Source of the DNA: Paracoccus sp. IB05
GTDB taxonomy: Bacteria; Pseudomonadota; Alphaproteobacteria; Rhodobacterales; Rhodobacteraceae
DNA: 57,029 nt
Direction: 5' to 3'
Assembly (NCBI RefSeq): GCF_016405985.1
Contig: NZ_JAEFCF010000034.1
Span: 1-57,029, forward strand
The notes beneath the pieces were generated by a model that saw only the letters and a list, made by a program, of their open reading frames with translations, did not search any database and was not told the origin of the DNA. The stretch's first letter is position 1. Every line of letters begins with the position of its first letter. Made by a program: the position numbers and the translations under genes. Of the stretch, positions 45,577-55,698 are shown in pieces.

Positions 45577-46210
45577 GTTCCGCCTCCCCGATCTGCATGC
45601 TCAATGCGGTGGCGATCCCGTCAAGTTCGGCCATCTCGGCCAGCCGGCTCGCACGCAGCACATCAAGTTCCGCCAGCATCGCCCGGTTCACCGCCGCAGC
45701 ATCCACCAGCCCCGCCGCCGAGGCTTCGGTGATCCGGCGCAGTTCCTCGCGCAGCGTCGCCGCGCTGCGCGTCATTCGCGCCAGTTCCAGCCCCTGGGCA
45801 TCAAGCTGCTCGGAAAGCGCGGCCAGGTGCTCTTCATAACCGGCCCTGAGCGCGGCCTCGCGTTCACGCGCCTCGGCGAGGCGCTCGCGCATTCTGACAA
45901 GGGTGGGCTCCTCGCGCCCGCCCTGGGCCTCGAATTCAGCCCGTGCCTCGGCTCTGGCGGCGCGAATCTCATCCGCGGCCTGATGCCGGGCGCGTTCCGC
46001 AGCCTCCACCGCCCCGGCGGCCCGCGCCGTCTGGGCGTCGCGCGCCGCTTCGGCGCGGAGCCGCGCTGCTTCGGCCTCTCTGATCCGTTCTTCGGCCAGC
46101 GCCAGCTGTTCCGCCGCATTTGCCCGCACGGCGTCGATGGCGGAAAACCCGGCCTCTATCCGCCGCAAGGCCGACGAAATACGACGCTCGAACTCGACAA
46201 TTTCCTGCAT
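45569..46210 (-). CDS. Coiled-coil protein upstream of zapA
   Basis: A 213-residue protein made almost wholly of long alpha-helical coiled coil, rich in Ala, Glu, Arg and Leu with heptad spacing (residues about 5-200). The ATG at 46210 is chosen because GAGGGCGGG lies before it; an ATG at 46222 has no ribosome binding site. No enzyme or DNA-binding motif is seen. Its eight-base overlap with zapA suggests a partner or regulator in division-ring assembly. That is inference from position; I do not recognise a named family. Confidence 0.75.
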   Translation of the reverse strand: MQEIVEFERRISSALRRIEAGFSAIDAVRANAAEQLALAEERIREAEAARLRAEAARDAQTARAAGAVEAAERARHQAADEIRAARAEARAEFEAQGGREEPTLVRMRERLAEAREREAALRAGYEEHLAALSEQLDAQGLELARMTRSAATLREELRRITEASAAGLVDAAAVNRAMLAELDVLRASRLAEMAELDGIATALSMQIGEAEHA

Positions 46211-46433
46211 ACCCGCCCTCATCGGCTTTTGGTCTTGCCGTAAGGATAGCCTGCACGAATCGCAGGCGAAACCCCTTCGCCTCAGTTTAGCGCGTTTTGG
46301 GCGCGTCATCGCCGCGCTTATTTCCCCTTTCCGGCCAGCGGCTTGCCATCAGAGCCGCCTCGCCGCTTGATCTTGGGCCTGGGCGGGACTATGCCGCTTC
46401 CTGTTTCCGCTATCATCGCAGAGGATCACCCAA

Positions 46434-48449
46434 GTGGACATCGCAGCCCTTCGCGCCCGTCACCCCGATCACTGGATGCGCGCCGCCGCCATCCGCACGC
46501 TGACGCTCGACGCGGTGGCAGCCGCCAATTCAGGCCATTCCGGCATGCCGATCGGCATGGCCGATGTCGCAACCGTGCTCTTCTCAAAGCATCTGAAATT
46601 CGATCCGACCGCGCCCCGCTGGGCCGACCGCGACCGCTTTATCCTGTCGGCCGGTCATGGCTCGATGCTGATCTATTCGCTGCTTTACCTCACCGGCTAT
46701 GCCGATGTGACGCTGGATCAGATTAAGAACTTCCGCCAATGGGGCGCCATCACCGCCGGTCACCCGGAATATGGTCATGTCTCGGGCGTCGAAACCACCA
46801 CCGGCCCGCTGGGTCAGGGCATCGCAAACTCGGTCGGCTTCGCCATGGCCGAGGAGCACCTGCGTGCCAAATACGGCGCGAAAATCCAGGACCATTTCAC
46901 CTATGTCATCGCCGGGGACGGCTGCCTGATGGAGGGTGTCAGCCAGGAGGCCATCGGCATTGCCGGCCGCCAGAAACTGTCGCGCCTGATCGTGCTCTGG
47001 GACAATAACGACATCACCATCGACGGCAAAGTGTCGCTCTCGGATGTGACCGACCAGCGCGCGCGCTTTGCCGCAAGCGGCTGGGATGTGTTCCATTGCG
47101 ACGGCCATGACCCGGAAGATATCGACCGCGCCATCACCGAGGCGAAAAAATCGCCCCGCCCGGCGCTGATCGACTGCAAGACGCATATCGCCCTTGGCCA
47201 TGCCGCCCAGGACACTTCGAAAGGTCATGGTGCCCTGACCGACAAGGCGCAGCTGGAGGCCGCAAAAGCCGCTTACGGCTGGACCGCTGCCCCCTTCACC
47301 ATCCCCGCCGAGATCAAATCCTGGTGGGAATCGCTGGGTCAGCCTGGTGCCGCTGCCCGTGCGGAATGGGAAACCCGTCTGACGGCGCTGCCCGGCGCCA
47401 AAAAGGCCGAATTCGAACGCAGCTTCGCGCTGGATGCTCCGGCGAAACTCGCAGGCGCCATCCGTGCGCTGAAGAAACAGGCCGCAGAGACCCAGCCGAA
47501 GCTCGCGACCCGTTCGGCGTCGGAGCAGGTTCTGAACGTCATCAACCCGATCCTGACCGAGACCTTCGGCGGTTCGGCTGACCTGACCGGCTCGAACAAT
47601 ACCAAAACCGCCGATCTGGGCGCCTTTGACATCGACAGCCGCAAGGGCCGTTACATGTATTGGGGCATCCGCGAACACGGCATGTCCTCGGCGATGAACG
47701 GCATGGCGCTGCATGGCGGCGTCCGGCCCTATTCGGGCACTTTCATGGCCTTTACCGACTATGCCCGCCCCGCGATGCGTCTGTCGGCGCTGATGGGTCT
47801 GCCGGTCGTCTATGTCATGACCCATGATTCGATCGGCCTTGGCGAAGACGGCCCGACCCACCAGCCGGTCGAGCATCTGGCGATCTCGCGCTCGACCCCG
47901 AACACGCTGGTGTTCCGCCCCGCCGATCTGACCGAAGTGGCCGAGGCCTGGGAAATCGCCTTCACCCAGAAAACCACGCCGTCGGTCATGGCGCTGTCGC
48001 GGCAGAACCTGATTGCCGTGCGCAAGACCCATACCAACCAGAACATGACCGCCAAGGGCGGCTATATTCTGGCCGAGGCCGAGGGCAAGCGTCAGGCGAT
48101 CCTGATCGCCACCGGCTCCGAGGTCGAGATCGCGATGAAGGCCCGCGACCTGTTGCAGGCCGAAGGCATCGGCACCCGCGTGGTCTCGCTGCCTTCGATG
48201 GAGCTTTTCGCGCAGCAGGATGAAGCCTGGCGCAAGAAAGTGCTGCCGGCGGGTCCGGTGCGCGTGGGCATCGAGGCCGGCGTGCGTCAGGGCTGGGATC
48301 GCTGGCTGCTGGGCGAGCGCGGCAAGGAAACCAAAGCCGATTTCGTCGGCATGTCCTCCTTTGGCGCCTCGGCCCCCTATGACCGTCTCTACAAGGAATT
48401 CGGCATCACCCCCGAAGCCACCGTGGCAAAGGTCAAAGCGCTGCTCTGA
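46434..48449 (+). CDS. tkt: Transketolase
   Basis: A 671-residue thiamine-diphosphate enzyme of the pentose phosphate pathway, with a GTG start at 46434 (AGAGGA upstream). It shows [14 protein letters not shown] (about 30-43), the ThDP motif GDGCLMEG (about 162-169) with its downstream NN, the [11 protein letters not shown] block and the [12 protein letters not shown] pyrimidine-domain segment, then [14 protein letters not shown]. Length and residues are normal. It is divergent from the coiled-coil/zapA transcript with a 223-bp intergenic region. A perfect terminator follows. Confidence 0.97.
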   Translation: MDIAALRARHPDHWMRAAAIRTLTLDAVAAANSGHSGMPIGMADVATVLFSKHLKFDPTAPRWADRDRFILSAGHGSMLIYSLLYLTGYADVTLDQIKNFRQWGAITAGHPEYGHVSGVETTTGPLGQGIANSVGFAMAEEHLRAKYGAKIQDHFTYVIAGDGCLMEGVSQEAIGIAGRQKLSRLIVLWDNNDITIDGKVSLSDVTDQRARFAASGWDVFHCDGHDPEDIDRAITEAKKSPRPALIDCKTHIALGHAAQDTSKGHGALTDKAQLEAAKAAYGWTAAPFTIPAEIKSWWESLGQPGAAARAEWETRLTALPGAKKAEFERSFALDAPAKLAGAIRALKKQAAETQPKLATRSASEQVLNVINPILTETFGGSADLTGSNNTKTADLGAFDIDSRKGRYMYWGIREHGMSSAMNGMALHGGVRPYSGTFMAFTDYARPAMRLSALMGLPVVYVMTHDSIGLGEDGPTHQPVEHLAISRSTPNTLVFRPADLTEVAEAWEIAFTQKTTPSVMALSRQNLIAVRKTHTNQNMTAKGGYILAEAEGKRQAILIATGSEVEIAMKARDLLQAEGIGTRVVSLPSMELFAQQDEAWRKKVLPAGPVRVGIEAGVRQGWDRWLLGERGKETKADFVGMSSFGASAPYDRLYKEFGITPEATVAKVKALL

Positions 48450-48490
48450 GCGGCCAGAACCGACTGGCTAAGCAAAACAGAATGACAAAA

Positions 48491-48516
48491 GGGCGGCCTT
48501 GCGGGCCGCCCTTTTT
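48491..48516 (+). terminator. Rho-independent terminator of tkt
   Basis: Eight-bp stem GGGCGGCC/GGCCGCCC with a TTGCG loop and five T, 42 bp after the tkt stop. It also lies at the tail of the convergent topA gene. Confidence 0.92.
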
Positions 48517-48635
48517 CTATGTGCCTCCGGTGTCCGCCCCGCCTCCTGCCACCCGATCCCCCAAAGAAAAAGGCGGAGGAAATCCCCCGCCCTCTTTGAT
48601 CGGCCTGTCGGGCCGGGATCCGCATGCAGAGCCGG

Positions 48636-51380
48636 TCAGACCTCTGACGCAGCCGCCTTCTTCACCGCTGGCTTTTTCGCCGCGGCTTTCTTAACCGCAG
48701 GTGCCGCCACGCCCTCAGCCGCAGCTTTCTTTGCCGGAGCCTTTTTCGCGGGCGCTTTCTTTGCCGCAGGTTTGGCCACCGCCGGTTTTGCCGGGGCCTT
48801 TTTCGCCTTCTTCGCCGGAGATTTCCCGGCCTTTTCCGCGACCAGAGCCAGCGCCTCTTCCAGCGTCACCGCCTCGGGCGCGATGTCTTTCGGCAGGGTC
48901 GCATTGACCTTTCCCCATTTGATATAGGGCCCGTAGCGCCCCGGCATCACCTGGATCTCGCCGCCATCGGGATGCTCGCCCAGCGATTTCAGCGGTTGCG
49001 CCGCAGCCCCCCGCGCGCCCGGCCCACGCAGTTTCTTCTGCGCCAGCAGTTCCACCGCGCGGTTCATGCCAAGGCTGAACACCTCTTCCGCATCGGCGAG
49101 ATTGGCATAGGTCTTGCCATGTTTCACATAGGGCCCGAACCGGCCGAGATTGGTTTCCACCGCCTCGCCATCTTCGGGATGCGCCCCGATCTGGCGTGGC
49201 AGCGACAGAAGCTGCAAGGCGCGTTCCAGCGTCAGGCTGTCCGGCGTCCAGCCCTTGGGCAGGCTGGAGCGGTCGGGTTTCGGCTGCGCCTCGGTCGCCT
49301 CACCGCGCTGGACATAGGGGCCAAAGCGCCCTGCCCGCAGGGAAATCTCATTGCCCTGATCGTCCTGGCCGAGGATCCGCCCATCCGAGGCCGCCGATTC
49401 CGCATCGCCCGCGATGGGCCGCGTGTAACGGCATTCCGGATAATTGCCGCAGCCAATAAACGCCCCGCCCGAACGCGCGGTTTTCAGATGCAAACGGCCA
49501 GTGCCGCAGGTCGGGCAGATACGCGGATCAGATCCGTCTGCACGCGCCGGATAGAGATGCGGCGCCAGGAATTCATCAAGCTTATCCAGAACTTCGCCGA
49601 TCCGGAGATCCGCCGTCTCAGCCACCGCCGCCGAGAAATCGCGCCAGAACCGCGCCAGCACATCCTTGTAATCACGCTCGCCCGCCGAGACGTCATCCAG
49701 CTCACCTTCAAGCGCTGCGGTGAAATCATATTCGACATAGCGGTGGAAGAAATTCGACAGGAAAGCCGTGACCAGCCGCCCCTTGTCTTCGGGGATCAGC
49801 CGGTTCTTGTCCTTGCGGACATATTCGCGGTCCACAATCGTCGTCAGGATCGAGGCATAGGTCGAGGGGCGCCCGATCCCGAGCTCCTCCATCCGCTTGA
49901 CCAGCGTCGCCTCGGTATAGCGGGCGGGCGGCTGGGTGAAGCTTTGCGAGGCCAGAACCGCGCCGCCCTCGCCCAGAACGGCAGAAGCGATGCGCTCTTC
50001 CTTATCGCCCGCAGCCCTCGCCGCCGCTTTGGAAAACGCCTCTTTCAGCGCGCCGGGTGCCGGTTTGACCGCCTCGCCCTGCATGATCTGCGGCAGGCGG
50101 CCCTCATCATCCTCTTCCTCGTCGCGGCCCTGGTCATAGACCTTGAGGAAGCCGTCGAACAACACGACCTGACCATTGGCGCGCAGCCCCACCTGGCCGT
50201 CGGGCGAGGTGATATCGACCACGGTGCGCTCCATCCTTGCGGCTTCCATCTGGCTGGCGATGGTGCGCTTCCAGATCAGGTCATAGAGACGGCGCTGATC
50301 TTCCTCGACACGCAGCTTTGACGGATCCGCCGACATATCGGTCGGGCGGATACATTCATGCGCCTCCTGGGCGTTTTTTGCCTTATTTTTATACATGCGC
50401 GGGCTTTTCGGGACATAAGCGTCACCGAACCGCCGGCCGATTTCAGACCGCGTGGCCATCACCGCCTCGGGCGCCATATCGATGCCATCGGTCCGCATAT
50501 AGGTGATATAGCCCGCCTCATAGAGGCGCTGCGCCGCGTTCATGCACTGCTTCGCGCCCATGCCGAATTTGCGGCTGGCCTCTTGCTGCAGGGTCGAGGT
50601 CATGAAGGGCGGCCAGGGATTGCGGCTCGCGGGTTTGCTCTCGACACCCCCCACAGTGAACTGGCGCGAGGTGACGGCATGCACCGCCATTTCGGCGGCG
50701 GCCAACGTAGGGATGTCGAATTTTTGCAGCTTTGCCCCGCCGAGCGTGACAAGATTTGCCTCGAATTCCTGGCCGCGCGGCGTGGTCAGGATCGCCTTGA
50801 CCGACCAGTATTCGCGCGCCTTGAAGGCTTCGATCTCCATCTCGCGCTCGACGATCAGGCGCAGACAGACCGATTGCACACGGCCCGCCGATTTCGCGCC
50901 CGGAAGCTTGCGCCACAACACCGGCGAGAGGGTGAAGCCAACCAGATAATCCAGCGCGCGCCGCGCCAGATAGGCATGGACCAGCGGCTCATCGACCTCG
51001 CGCGGCTCCTTCATCGCCTTGGTCACCGCATCCTTGGTGATCGCGTTGAATGTCACGCGGCTGACGGTCTTGCCCTTTTTCAGCGAAGAGGCGAGCGCCT
51101 CTTTCAGATGCCAGGAAATCGCCTCACCCTCGCGATCAGGGTCGGTCGCGAGAATCAGTGCATCATCGGTTTTCAGCGCCTCGGCAATGGCGCGGACATG
51201 CTTCTTGCTCTCGGGCGCCACCTCCCATTTCATCGCGAAATCGTGTTCGGTATCGACCGAACCATCCTTGGGCGGCAGGTCGCGAACATGGCCATAAGAG
51301 GCGAGAACGATATAGTCCGGCCCAAGATATTTGTTGATTGTCTTGGCCTTGGCAGGAGATTCTACTACGACGACAGGCAT
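48636..51380 (-). CDS. topA: DNA topoisomerase I
   Basis: A 914-residue type IA topoisomerase that relaxes negative supercoils. The ATG at 51380 begins MPVVVVESPAKAKTINKYL. The toprim motif TDPDREGE is at 79-86, and the catalytic Tyr is Y294 in ITYMRTDG. After the core come one C4 zinc finger (CPTCG ... CGNYPEC) and three or more repeats of the LG-[RK]-FGPY-[VI]-K type (GRFGPYVQRG, GRFGPYVKHG, GRYGPYIKWG). The last ~65 residues are a Lys/Ala/Pro histone-like tail (KKAPAKKAPAKK), expected to bind DNA non-specifically. It follows dprA on the same strand, a common alphaproteobacterial order. Confidence 0.97.
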   Translation of the reverse strand: MPVVVVESPAKAKTINKYLGPDYIVLASYGHVRDLPPKDGSVDTEHDFAMKWEVAPESKKHVRAIAEALKTDDALILATDPDREGEAISWHLKEALASSLKKGKTVSRVTFNAITKDAVTKAMKEPREVDEPLVHAYLARRALDYLVGFTLSPVLWRKLPGAKSAGRVQSVCLRLIVEREMEIEAFKAREYWSVKAILTTPRGQEFEANLVTLGGAKLQKFDIPTLAAAEMAVHAVTSRQFTVGGVESKPASRNPWPPFMTSTLQQEASRKFGMGAKQCMNAAQRLYEAGYITYMRTDGIDMAPEAVMATRSEIGRRFGDAYVPKSPRMYKNKAKNAQEAHECIRPTDMSADPSKLRVEEDQRRLYDLIWKRTIASQMEAARMERTVVDITSPDGQVGLRANGQVVLFDGFLKVYDQGRDEEEDDEGRLPQIMQGEAVKPAPGALKEAFSKAAARAAGDKEERIASAVLGEGGAVLASQSFTQPPARYTEATLVKRMEELGIGRPSTYASILTTIVDREYVRKDKNRLIPEDKGRLVTAFLSNFFHRYVEYDFTAALEGELDDVSAGERDYKDVLARFWRDFSAAVAETADLRIGEVLDKLDEFLAPHLYPARADGSDPRICPTCGTGRLHLKTARSGGAFIGCGNYPECRYTRPIAGDAESAASDGRILGQDDQGNEISLRAGRFGPYVQRGEATEAQPKPDRSSLPKGWTPDSLTLERALQLLSLPRQIGAHPEDGEAVETNLGRFGPYVKHGKTYANLADAEEVFSLGMNRAVELLAQKKLRGPGARGAAAQPLKSLGEHPDGGEIQVMPGRYGPYIKWGKVNATLPKDIAPEAVTLEEALALVAEKAGKSPAKKAKKAPAKPAVAKPAAKKAPAKKAPAKKAAAEGVAAPAVKKAAAKKPAVKKAAASEV

Positions 51381-51503
51381 GAATCCCTTTCCGGAACGTA
51401 TTCTATACAGGCAATATGGGCGGTCCCAGATGTGGTGCAACAGGGGCAATTGTCAACTGTGACGCTGACAATCGTCTGACGGGTACCGGACTGTTGCATC
51501 GGT

Positions 51504-52706
51504 TCAGCGCCGCGACAAAAGCCCGCCGGGTTGCCGCTGGATCCGCCCCTCAAGCTCGAGTGTCAACAATTCCGGCACCAGCGCCGCGCTGGACAGCGAA
51601 AGATCACGCATCAGCTGATCTTCGGCCAGAGGGCTGGGGCCAAGCCGGTCGAGGATCATGCCATGCAGCCGCACGGTCTCGCTCAGAACAGCGGGACGAG
51701 CCGGTTTTTCGGGTCCGCGTGCCCCGACCTGCCGGTCATGTTCGGGCTGGTTCGTCGCAGCGGTCCCGGTCAGAGACACTGCCGCCCGGCGGATCAGGCC
51801 CGGCAAATCGGGGCCGGTTCCAAGCGCCTCGAACACATCCCCCGCATCCCGCAGCAAAGCCGCACCGTCCCGGATCAGATGGTTGCAGCCGGAGGAGCGC
51901 GCATCAAACGGGTGGCCGGGCACCGCCAGCACCTCACGCCCAAGATCAAGCGCCATCCGTGCGGTGATCAGTGAGCCGGACCGCGCCGCCGCCTCAACCA
52001 CCAGCACCGCCCGGGCCATCCCTGCCACGATGCGGTTTCTGAGCGGGAAATGCCGCGCATGCGGCTGCAGCCCTGGCGGCTGTTCCGAGATCCGCAGCCC
52101 CTGGCGGGCGATATCCGCCGCGAGGCCGGCATTTTCCTGAGGGTAGATCACCTCGACACCTCCGGCCTGCACGGCGATGGTGCCGGTGGCAAGCGTTGCG
52201 AGATGCGCCTCGGCATCAATGCCGCGCGCAAGGCCCGAGACAGTGCAGAACCCCGCCTCGCCAAGATCCCTGGCCAGCCTGCGCGCCATGCGAACGCCCA
52301 GAGAAGACGCATTGCGCGCACCGATGATCGCCACCAGCGGCCGCCGCAACAGGGTGGAATCGCCCTGCAACCAGAGGACGGGCGGCGCGTCTTCGGTCGC
52401 GGCCAGCATGTCGGGGTAATCCGGATCGCCATGGAAAAGCAGTCTCGCCCCGATCCTGCGTCCGGCCGCGAGTTCCGCCCTGGCAACGCTTTCGGGACAG
52501 CATTCATAGTCCTGGACCCCGGCGGCACGGGCAATCGCCGGCAAAGCGGCAAGTGCAGCGGCGGCGGAGCCATGTTCCAGGACCAGCCGGTGAAAGGTGA
52601 CCGCGCCGACCCTGCGGGAACGAATGAGACGAAGAGCATTGAGACGTTCCTCCTCCGTACGGGGTGGGGTGGGGTGTGTGGGGTTCGAAAGCTGACCGTC
52701 CGCCAT
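51504..52706 (-). CDS. dprA: DNA-processing protein DprA
   Basis: A 400-residue DprA that loads RecA on incoming single-stranded DNA during transformation. The ATG at 52706 has GAGGTGAC before it; in-frame ATGs at 52721 and 52736 are poorer. The Rossmann-like core runs about 110-310: VAIIGARNASSLGVRMA, VSGLARGIDAEAHLA, AGGVEVIYPQENAGL, and EAAARSGSLITA. A C-terminal winged-helix region (PLAEDQLMRDL, then LELEGRIQRQPGG) follows. It is upstream of topA with a 123-bp gap. Confidence 0.95.
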   Translation of the reverse strand: MADGQLSNPTHPTPPRTEEERLNALRLIRSRRVGAVTFHRLVLEHGSAAAALAALPAIARAAGVQDYECCPESVARAELAAGRRIGARLLFHGDPDYPDMLAATEDAPPVLWLQGDSTLLRRPLVAIIGARNASSLGVRMARRLARDLGEAGFCTVSGLARGIDAEAHLATLATGTIAVQAGGVEVIYPQENAGLAADIARQGLRISEQPPGLQPHARHFPLRNRIVAGMARAVLVVEAAARSGSLITARMALDLGREVLAVPGHPFDARSSGCNHLIRDGAALLRDAGDVFEALGTGPDLPGLIRRAAVSLTGTAATNQPEHDRQVGARGPEKPARPAVLSETVRLHGMILDRLGPSPLAEDQLMRDLSLSSAALVPELLTLELEGRIQRQPGGLLSRR

Positions 52707-53005
52707 GTCACCTCGCCTCATTCGCAGATCCGACATTGGCGGCACCTGGTTAACGAAAGCTGAAGATTTACCCCCGCCAACGCGAATTTCCGGCGTTTTC
52801 TCAGAGAACCCGTAAAATGCGCTGCAACCCTGGGCGCCCTCCCCGATCTGGTCATACTGGCGCGAAGGAATGCGCCGATCTGGCCTCATGGCTTTCATTG
52901 ATCCGCGCCCGGCGATCTGGTCGAATGCGCGCAAGAAAGCGGCGGGCGTATAGCCGCCGCTGCCATTGCCGCGCGCGCGCCGCCCGGTGCCCAGAGGAGC
53001 CTGCC

Positions 53006-54283
53006 ATGAAAAACGCCGAAGTCGCCAAACGCCGCGAGGATGCCATCTCGAAAGGCGTCGGCATGTCGACCCAGATCTATGCCGACCGCGCCGAAAACGC
53101 CGAGGTCTGGGATATCGAGGGCAACCGCTATATCGACTTTGCCGCCGGGATCGCGGTCGTCAATACCGGGCACCGCCACCCGAAAGTGATCGAAGCCGTC
53201 AAGGCGCAGCTCGACCGTTTCACCCATACCTGCCACCAGGTCCTGCCCTATGAGAATTATATCCGTCTGGCCGAGCGCCTGAACGAGGCAGTCCCGGGTG
53301 ATTTCAAGAAGAAAACCATCTTCGTCACCACCGGCGCCGAAGCCGTTGAAAACGCAATCAAGATTGCGCGCCGTGCCACCGGCCGCAATGCGGTGATCGC
53401 CCTTGGCGGCGCCTTCCATGGCCGGACCTTCATGGGCATGACCCTGACCGGCAAGGTCGAGCCCTATAAGAAGGGCTTCGGCGCGATGATGCCGGATGTC
53501 TTCCATGTCCCCTGCCCGCAGGACATCCACGGCATCACCTCGAAAGACACGCTGGACGGCATCCAGAAGCTCTTCAAAAACGATGTCGACCCCGAGCGCG
53601 TCGCCGCCATCATCTTCGAACCCGTCCAGGGCGAAGGCGGCTTCTACCCGCTGCCGACCGATCTGATCAAAGCCCTGCGTGCCCTTTGCGACCAGCATGG
53701 CATCGTGCTGATCGCCGATGAGGTGCAGACCGGCATCGCCCGCACCGGCACGCTGTTTGCGATGGAGGCACATGGCGTGGCGGCAGACCTGACCTGTATG
53801 GCCAAGGGTCTTGGCGGCGGCTTCCCGATCTCGGCGGTCACTGGCCGCGCCGATCTGATGGATGCCAGCCAGCCCGGCGGCCTTGGCGGCACCTATGCCG
53901 GCAATCCGCTTTCGGTGGCAGCGGCCAATGCGGTTCTCGATGTGGTTGAGGAAGAGGGCCTGAATGCCCGCGCAACCGAGCTCGGCTCGCGGCTGAAGCA
54001 GAAGCTGGAAGAGATCCGCGCCACCACGCCCGAGATCATCGACATCCGCGGCCCCGGTTTCATGATCGCGGCCGAATTCGGCAAGCCCGGCACCACCGAC
54101 CCCGATGGCGAGATCGTGAAACGCGTCATCGCCGAGGCGCTGAAGCGCGGGCTGATCCTGCTCAGCTGTGGCGTCTACGGCAATGTGGTGCGCTTCCTTG
54201 CGCCGCTGACCATCGCCGAGGCGCATTTCACCGAAGCGCTCGGGATTCTCGAAGCCTCGGTAGCGGCAGCCCGCCAGGGTTGA
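53006..54283 (+). CDS. gabT: 4-aminobutyrate aminotransferase (class III)
   Basis: A 425-residue PLP-dependent class-III aminotransferase. AGAGGAGCC precedes the ATG at 53006. PLP contacts are TTGAEAVENA (108-117), ADEVQTG (237-243, Asp238) and the Schiff-base Lys K267 in CMAKGLGGG. The layout matches GabT, which converts 4-aminobutyrate and 2-oxoglutarate to succinate semialdehyde and glutamate, better than ArgD or ornithine aminotransferases. No gabD is adjacent, so the substrate is inferred from family likeness. It is divergent from dprA. Confidence 0.9.
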   Translation: MKNAEVAKRREDAISKGVGMSTQIYADRAENAEVWDIEGNRYIDFAAGIAVVNTGHRHPKVIEAVKAQLDRFTHTCHQVLPYENYIRLAERLNEAVPGDFKKKTIFVTTGAEAVENAIKIARRATGRNAVIALGGAFHGRTFMGMTLTGKVEPYKKGFGAMMPDVFHVPCPQDIHGITSKDTLDGIQKLFKNDVDPERVAAIIFEPVQGEGGFYPLPTDLIKALRALCDQHGIVLIADEVQTGIARTGTLFAMEAHGVAADLTCMAKGLGGGFPISAVTGRADLMDASQPGGLGGTYAGNPLSVAAANAVLDVVEEEGLNARATELGSRLKQKLEEIRATTPEIIDIRGPGFMIAAEFGKPGTTDPDGEIVKRVIAEALKRGLILLSCGVYGNVVRFLAPLTIAEAHFTEALGILEASVAAARQG

Positions 54284-54341
54284 CCCCTGTCAGAAAGCGA
54301 CAATTGACTGAGGCTTTGCAGTCAGGGAACCTTATGACATC

Positions 54342-54364
54342 GGGCCGCGTTTACCACGCGGCCC
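54342..54364 (+). terminator. Hairpin after gabT
   Basis: GGGCCGCGT-TTACC-ACGCGGCCC, a perfect 9-bp stem between gabT and the lipoprotein gene, followed by AAAA rather than T. A small inverted repeat TGACTG/CAGTCA (54305-54324) lies upstream. Confidence 0.6.
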
Positions 54365-54413
54365 AAAACCAAAGCTCTCCAAAGCTCTGCGGAGCGAACC
54401 ATATGAGGTTGTC

Positions 54414-54680
54414 ATGAAAGCGATCGTCCTTGCTCTCTCGCTCTCCGGCCTGGCGCTTTCCGCCTGTGTCGAAACCACGCCTACCCAGAACACCGTGCTC
54501 GGCGGCGTCGCCGGCGCAGCAGCGGGCGCCGCTCTGTCCTCAGGCGACGATATGGGCAAAGGCGCGCTGATCGGCGCGGCTCTTGGCGCAGCCGCAGGCA
54601 CCTATCTCGGCCAGACCTCGACCAAGGGTCAGTGCTATTACCGCAATTCGGCCGGCCAGCGCTACGTCGCAGCCTGCTGA
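54414..54680 (+). CDS. Glycine-zipper lipoprotein
   Basis: An 88-residue protein with a lipoprotein signal (MKAIVLALSLSGLALSAC, lipobox LSAC, Cys18) and a mature part dominated by Gly/Ala-rich glycine-zipper segments (GGVAGAAAGAAL and GALIGAALGAAAGTYLG) and a C-terminal Cys pair region (GQCYYRNSAGQRYVAAC). Related small lipoproteins sit in the outer membrane of many Rhodobacterales. The function is unknown; osmotic or envelope-stress roles have been suggested for similar proteins, but nothing here shows it. Confidence 0.82.
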   Translation: MKAIVLALSLSGLALSACVETTPTQNTVLGGVAGAAAGAALSSGDDMGKGALIGAALGAAAGTYLGQTSTKGQCYYRNSAGQRYVAAC

Positions 54681-54954
54681 GCCGGTGGCGCAACTGCCGG
54701 TGGCGACGACACATGCGCCCCGGCGGATGCGTCCCGGTAAGCCGGTCACGGCCCTGCCCCGTCATTGCACACAGCCCCGGAGCCGCCTGGCCCCGGGGCT
54801 GTTTCTCTCTGAACCGCAAGCAGCGACACGTCGCAGAGTTTGCGCCGGCGTGACGGCGGGACTTGGCAGCGCCGGGCCCGCCGCATAGACAGGTCAGAAG
54901 CGCGGCGGCCCCTGCCCGTTCTGTTTTCCTGCAATCCCGGACCCATCCGCCGCT

Positions 54955-55698
54955 ATGACCCTCCGGACCGATCTGCCCCCGCCCCTGATCATTCGTACCG
55001 GCGCCGTGCGCGTTCCTGGTGGCCGCAGCATTCTGGCAGCCCTGCACCTGGACCTGTCAGAGCCGAGAATCGCCATCATCGGCCGCAACGGATCGGGCAA
55101 GACCAGCTTTATGCGGCTTCTCGCCGGTCTGATCGCGGCAGAAAGCGGTTCCGTCAGCCTCGGCGGCGAGGATATGTTTAAGAACCGCCGCGCCGCCCTT
55201 TCGGCGATCGGCATCCTGTTCCAGAACCCGGACCATCAGATCCTCTTCCCAACCGTCGCCGAAGAGCTGGCCTTCGGGCTGACCCAGCAAGGGATCAACC
55301 GCCGCGAGGCCCGCATGCGGGTGGATGCGCTGCTGGCATCGGAAGCCCGCAGCCACTGGGCCGAAGCCTCCGTCAGCACGCTTTCGGGCGGGCAGAAGCA
55401 ATATCTGTGCCTCATGGCGCTTTTGCTGATGGCGCCGCAGACGCTTTTGCTGGATGAGCCGTTTTCCGGCCTCGATATGCCAACCGCCTTACGGCTGAAG
55501 CGCCGCCTTGCCGCGCTCCCCATGCGGATCATCACCATCGGCCATGACCCGCGCGATCTGAAAGAGCAGAACCGCGTGCTGTGGTTCGAAGGTGGCGCGA
55601 TCCGGATGGACGGCCCGCCTGACCAGGTTTTGCCGGCCTTTGAGACCGAAATGTCCCGGCTGGGAGAGGTCGATGCTGACACTGACCTCGCCGGCTGA
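54955..55698 (+). CDS. bioM: Energy-coupling factor ATPase, BioM-like
   Basis: A 247-residue ABC ATPase of the ECF class. Walker A GRNGSGKT is 43-50, the Q-loop FQNPDHQ is 89-95 (PDxQ is typical of ECF ATPases), the signature LSGGQ is 143-147, and Walker B LLLDEP is 164-169. It overlaps the next gene by 26 bp. The pair bioM-bioN in Rhodobacter energises biotin uptake through BioY. No bioY is in this window, so the substrate is inferred from likeness and the pairing. Confidence 0.85.
   Translation: MTLRTDLPPPLIIRTGAVRVPGGRSILAALHLDLSEPRIAIIGRNGSGKTSFMRLLAGLIAAESGSVSLGGEDMFKNRRAALSAIGILFQNPDHQILFPTVAEELAFGLTQQGINRREARMRVDALLASEARSHWAEASVSTLSGGQKQYLCLMALLLMAPQTLLLDEPFSGLDMPTALRLKRRLAALPMRIITIGHDPRDLKEQNRVLWFEGGAIRMDGPPDQVLPAFETEMSRLGEVDADTDLAG

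Noticed and set aside
46584-48032. 482-codon minus-strand frame antisense to transketolase
   Set aside because: Shadow of tkt codon bias with no ribosome binding site or domain.
48972-50321. 449-codon plus-strand frame antisense to topA
   Set aside because: Composition reflects the complement of topA; no family features.
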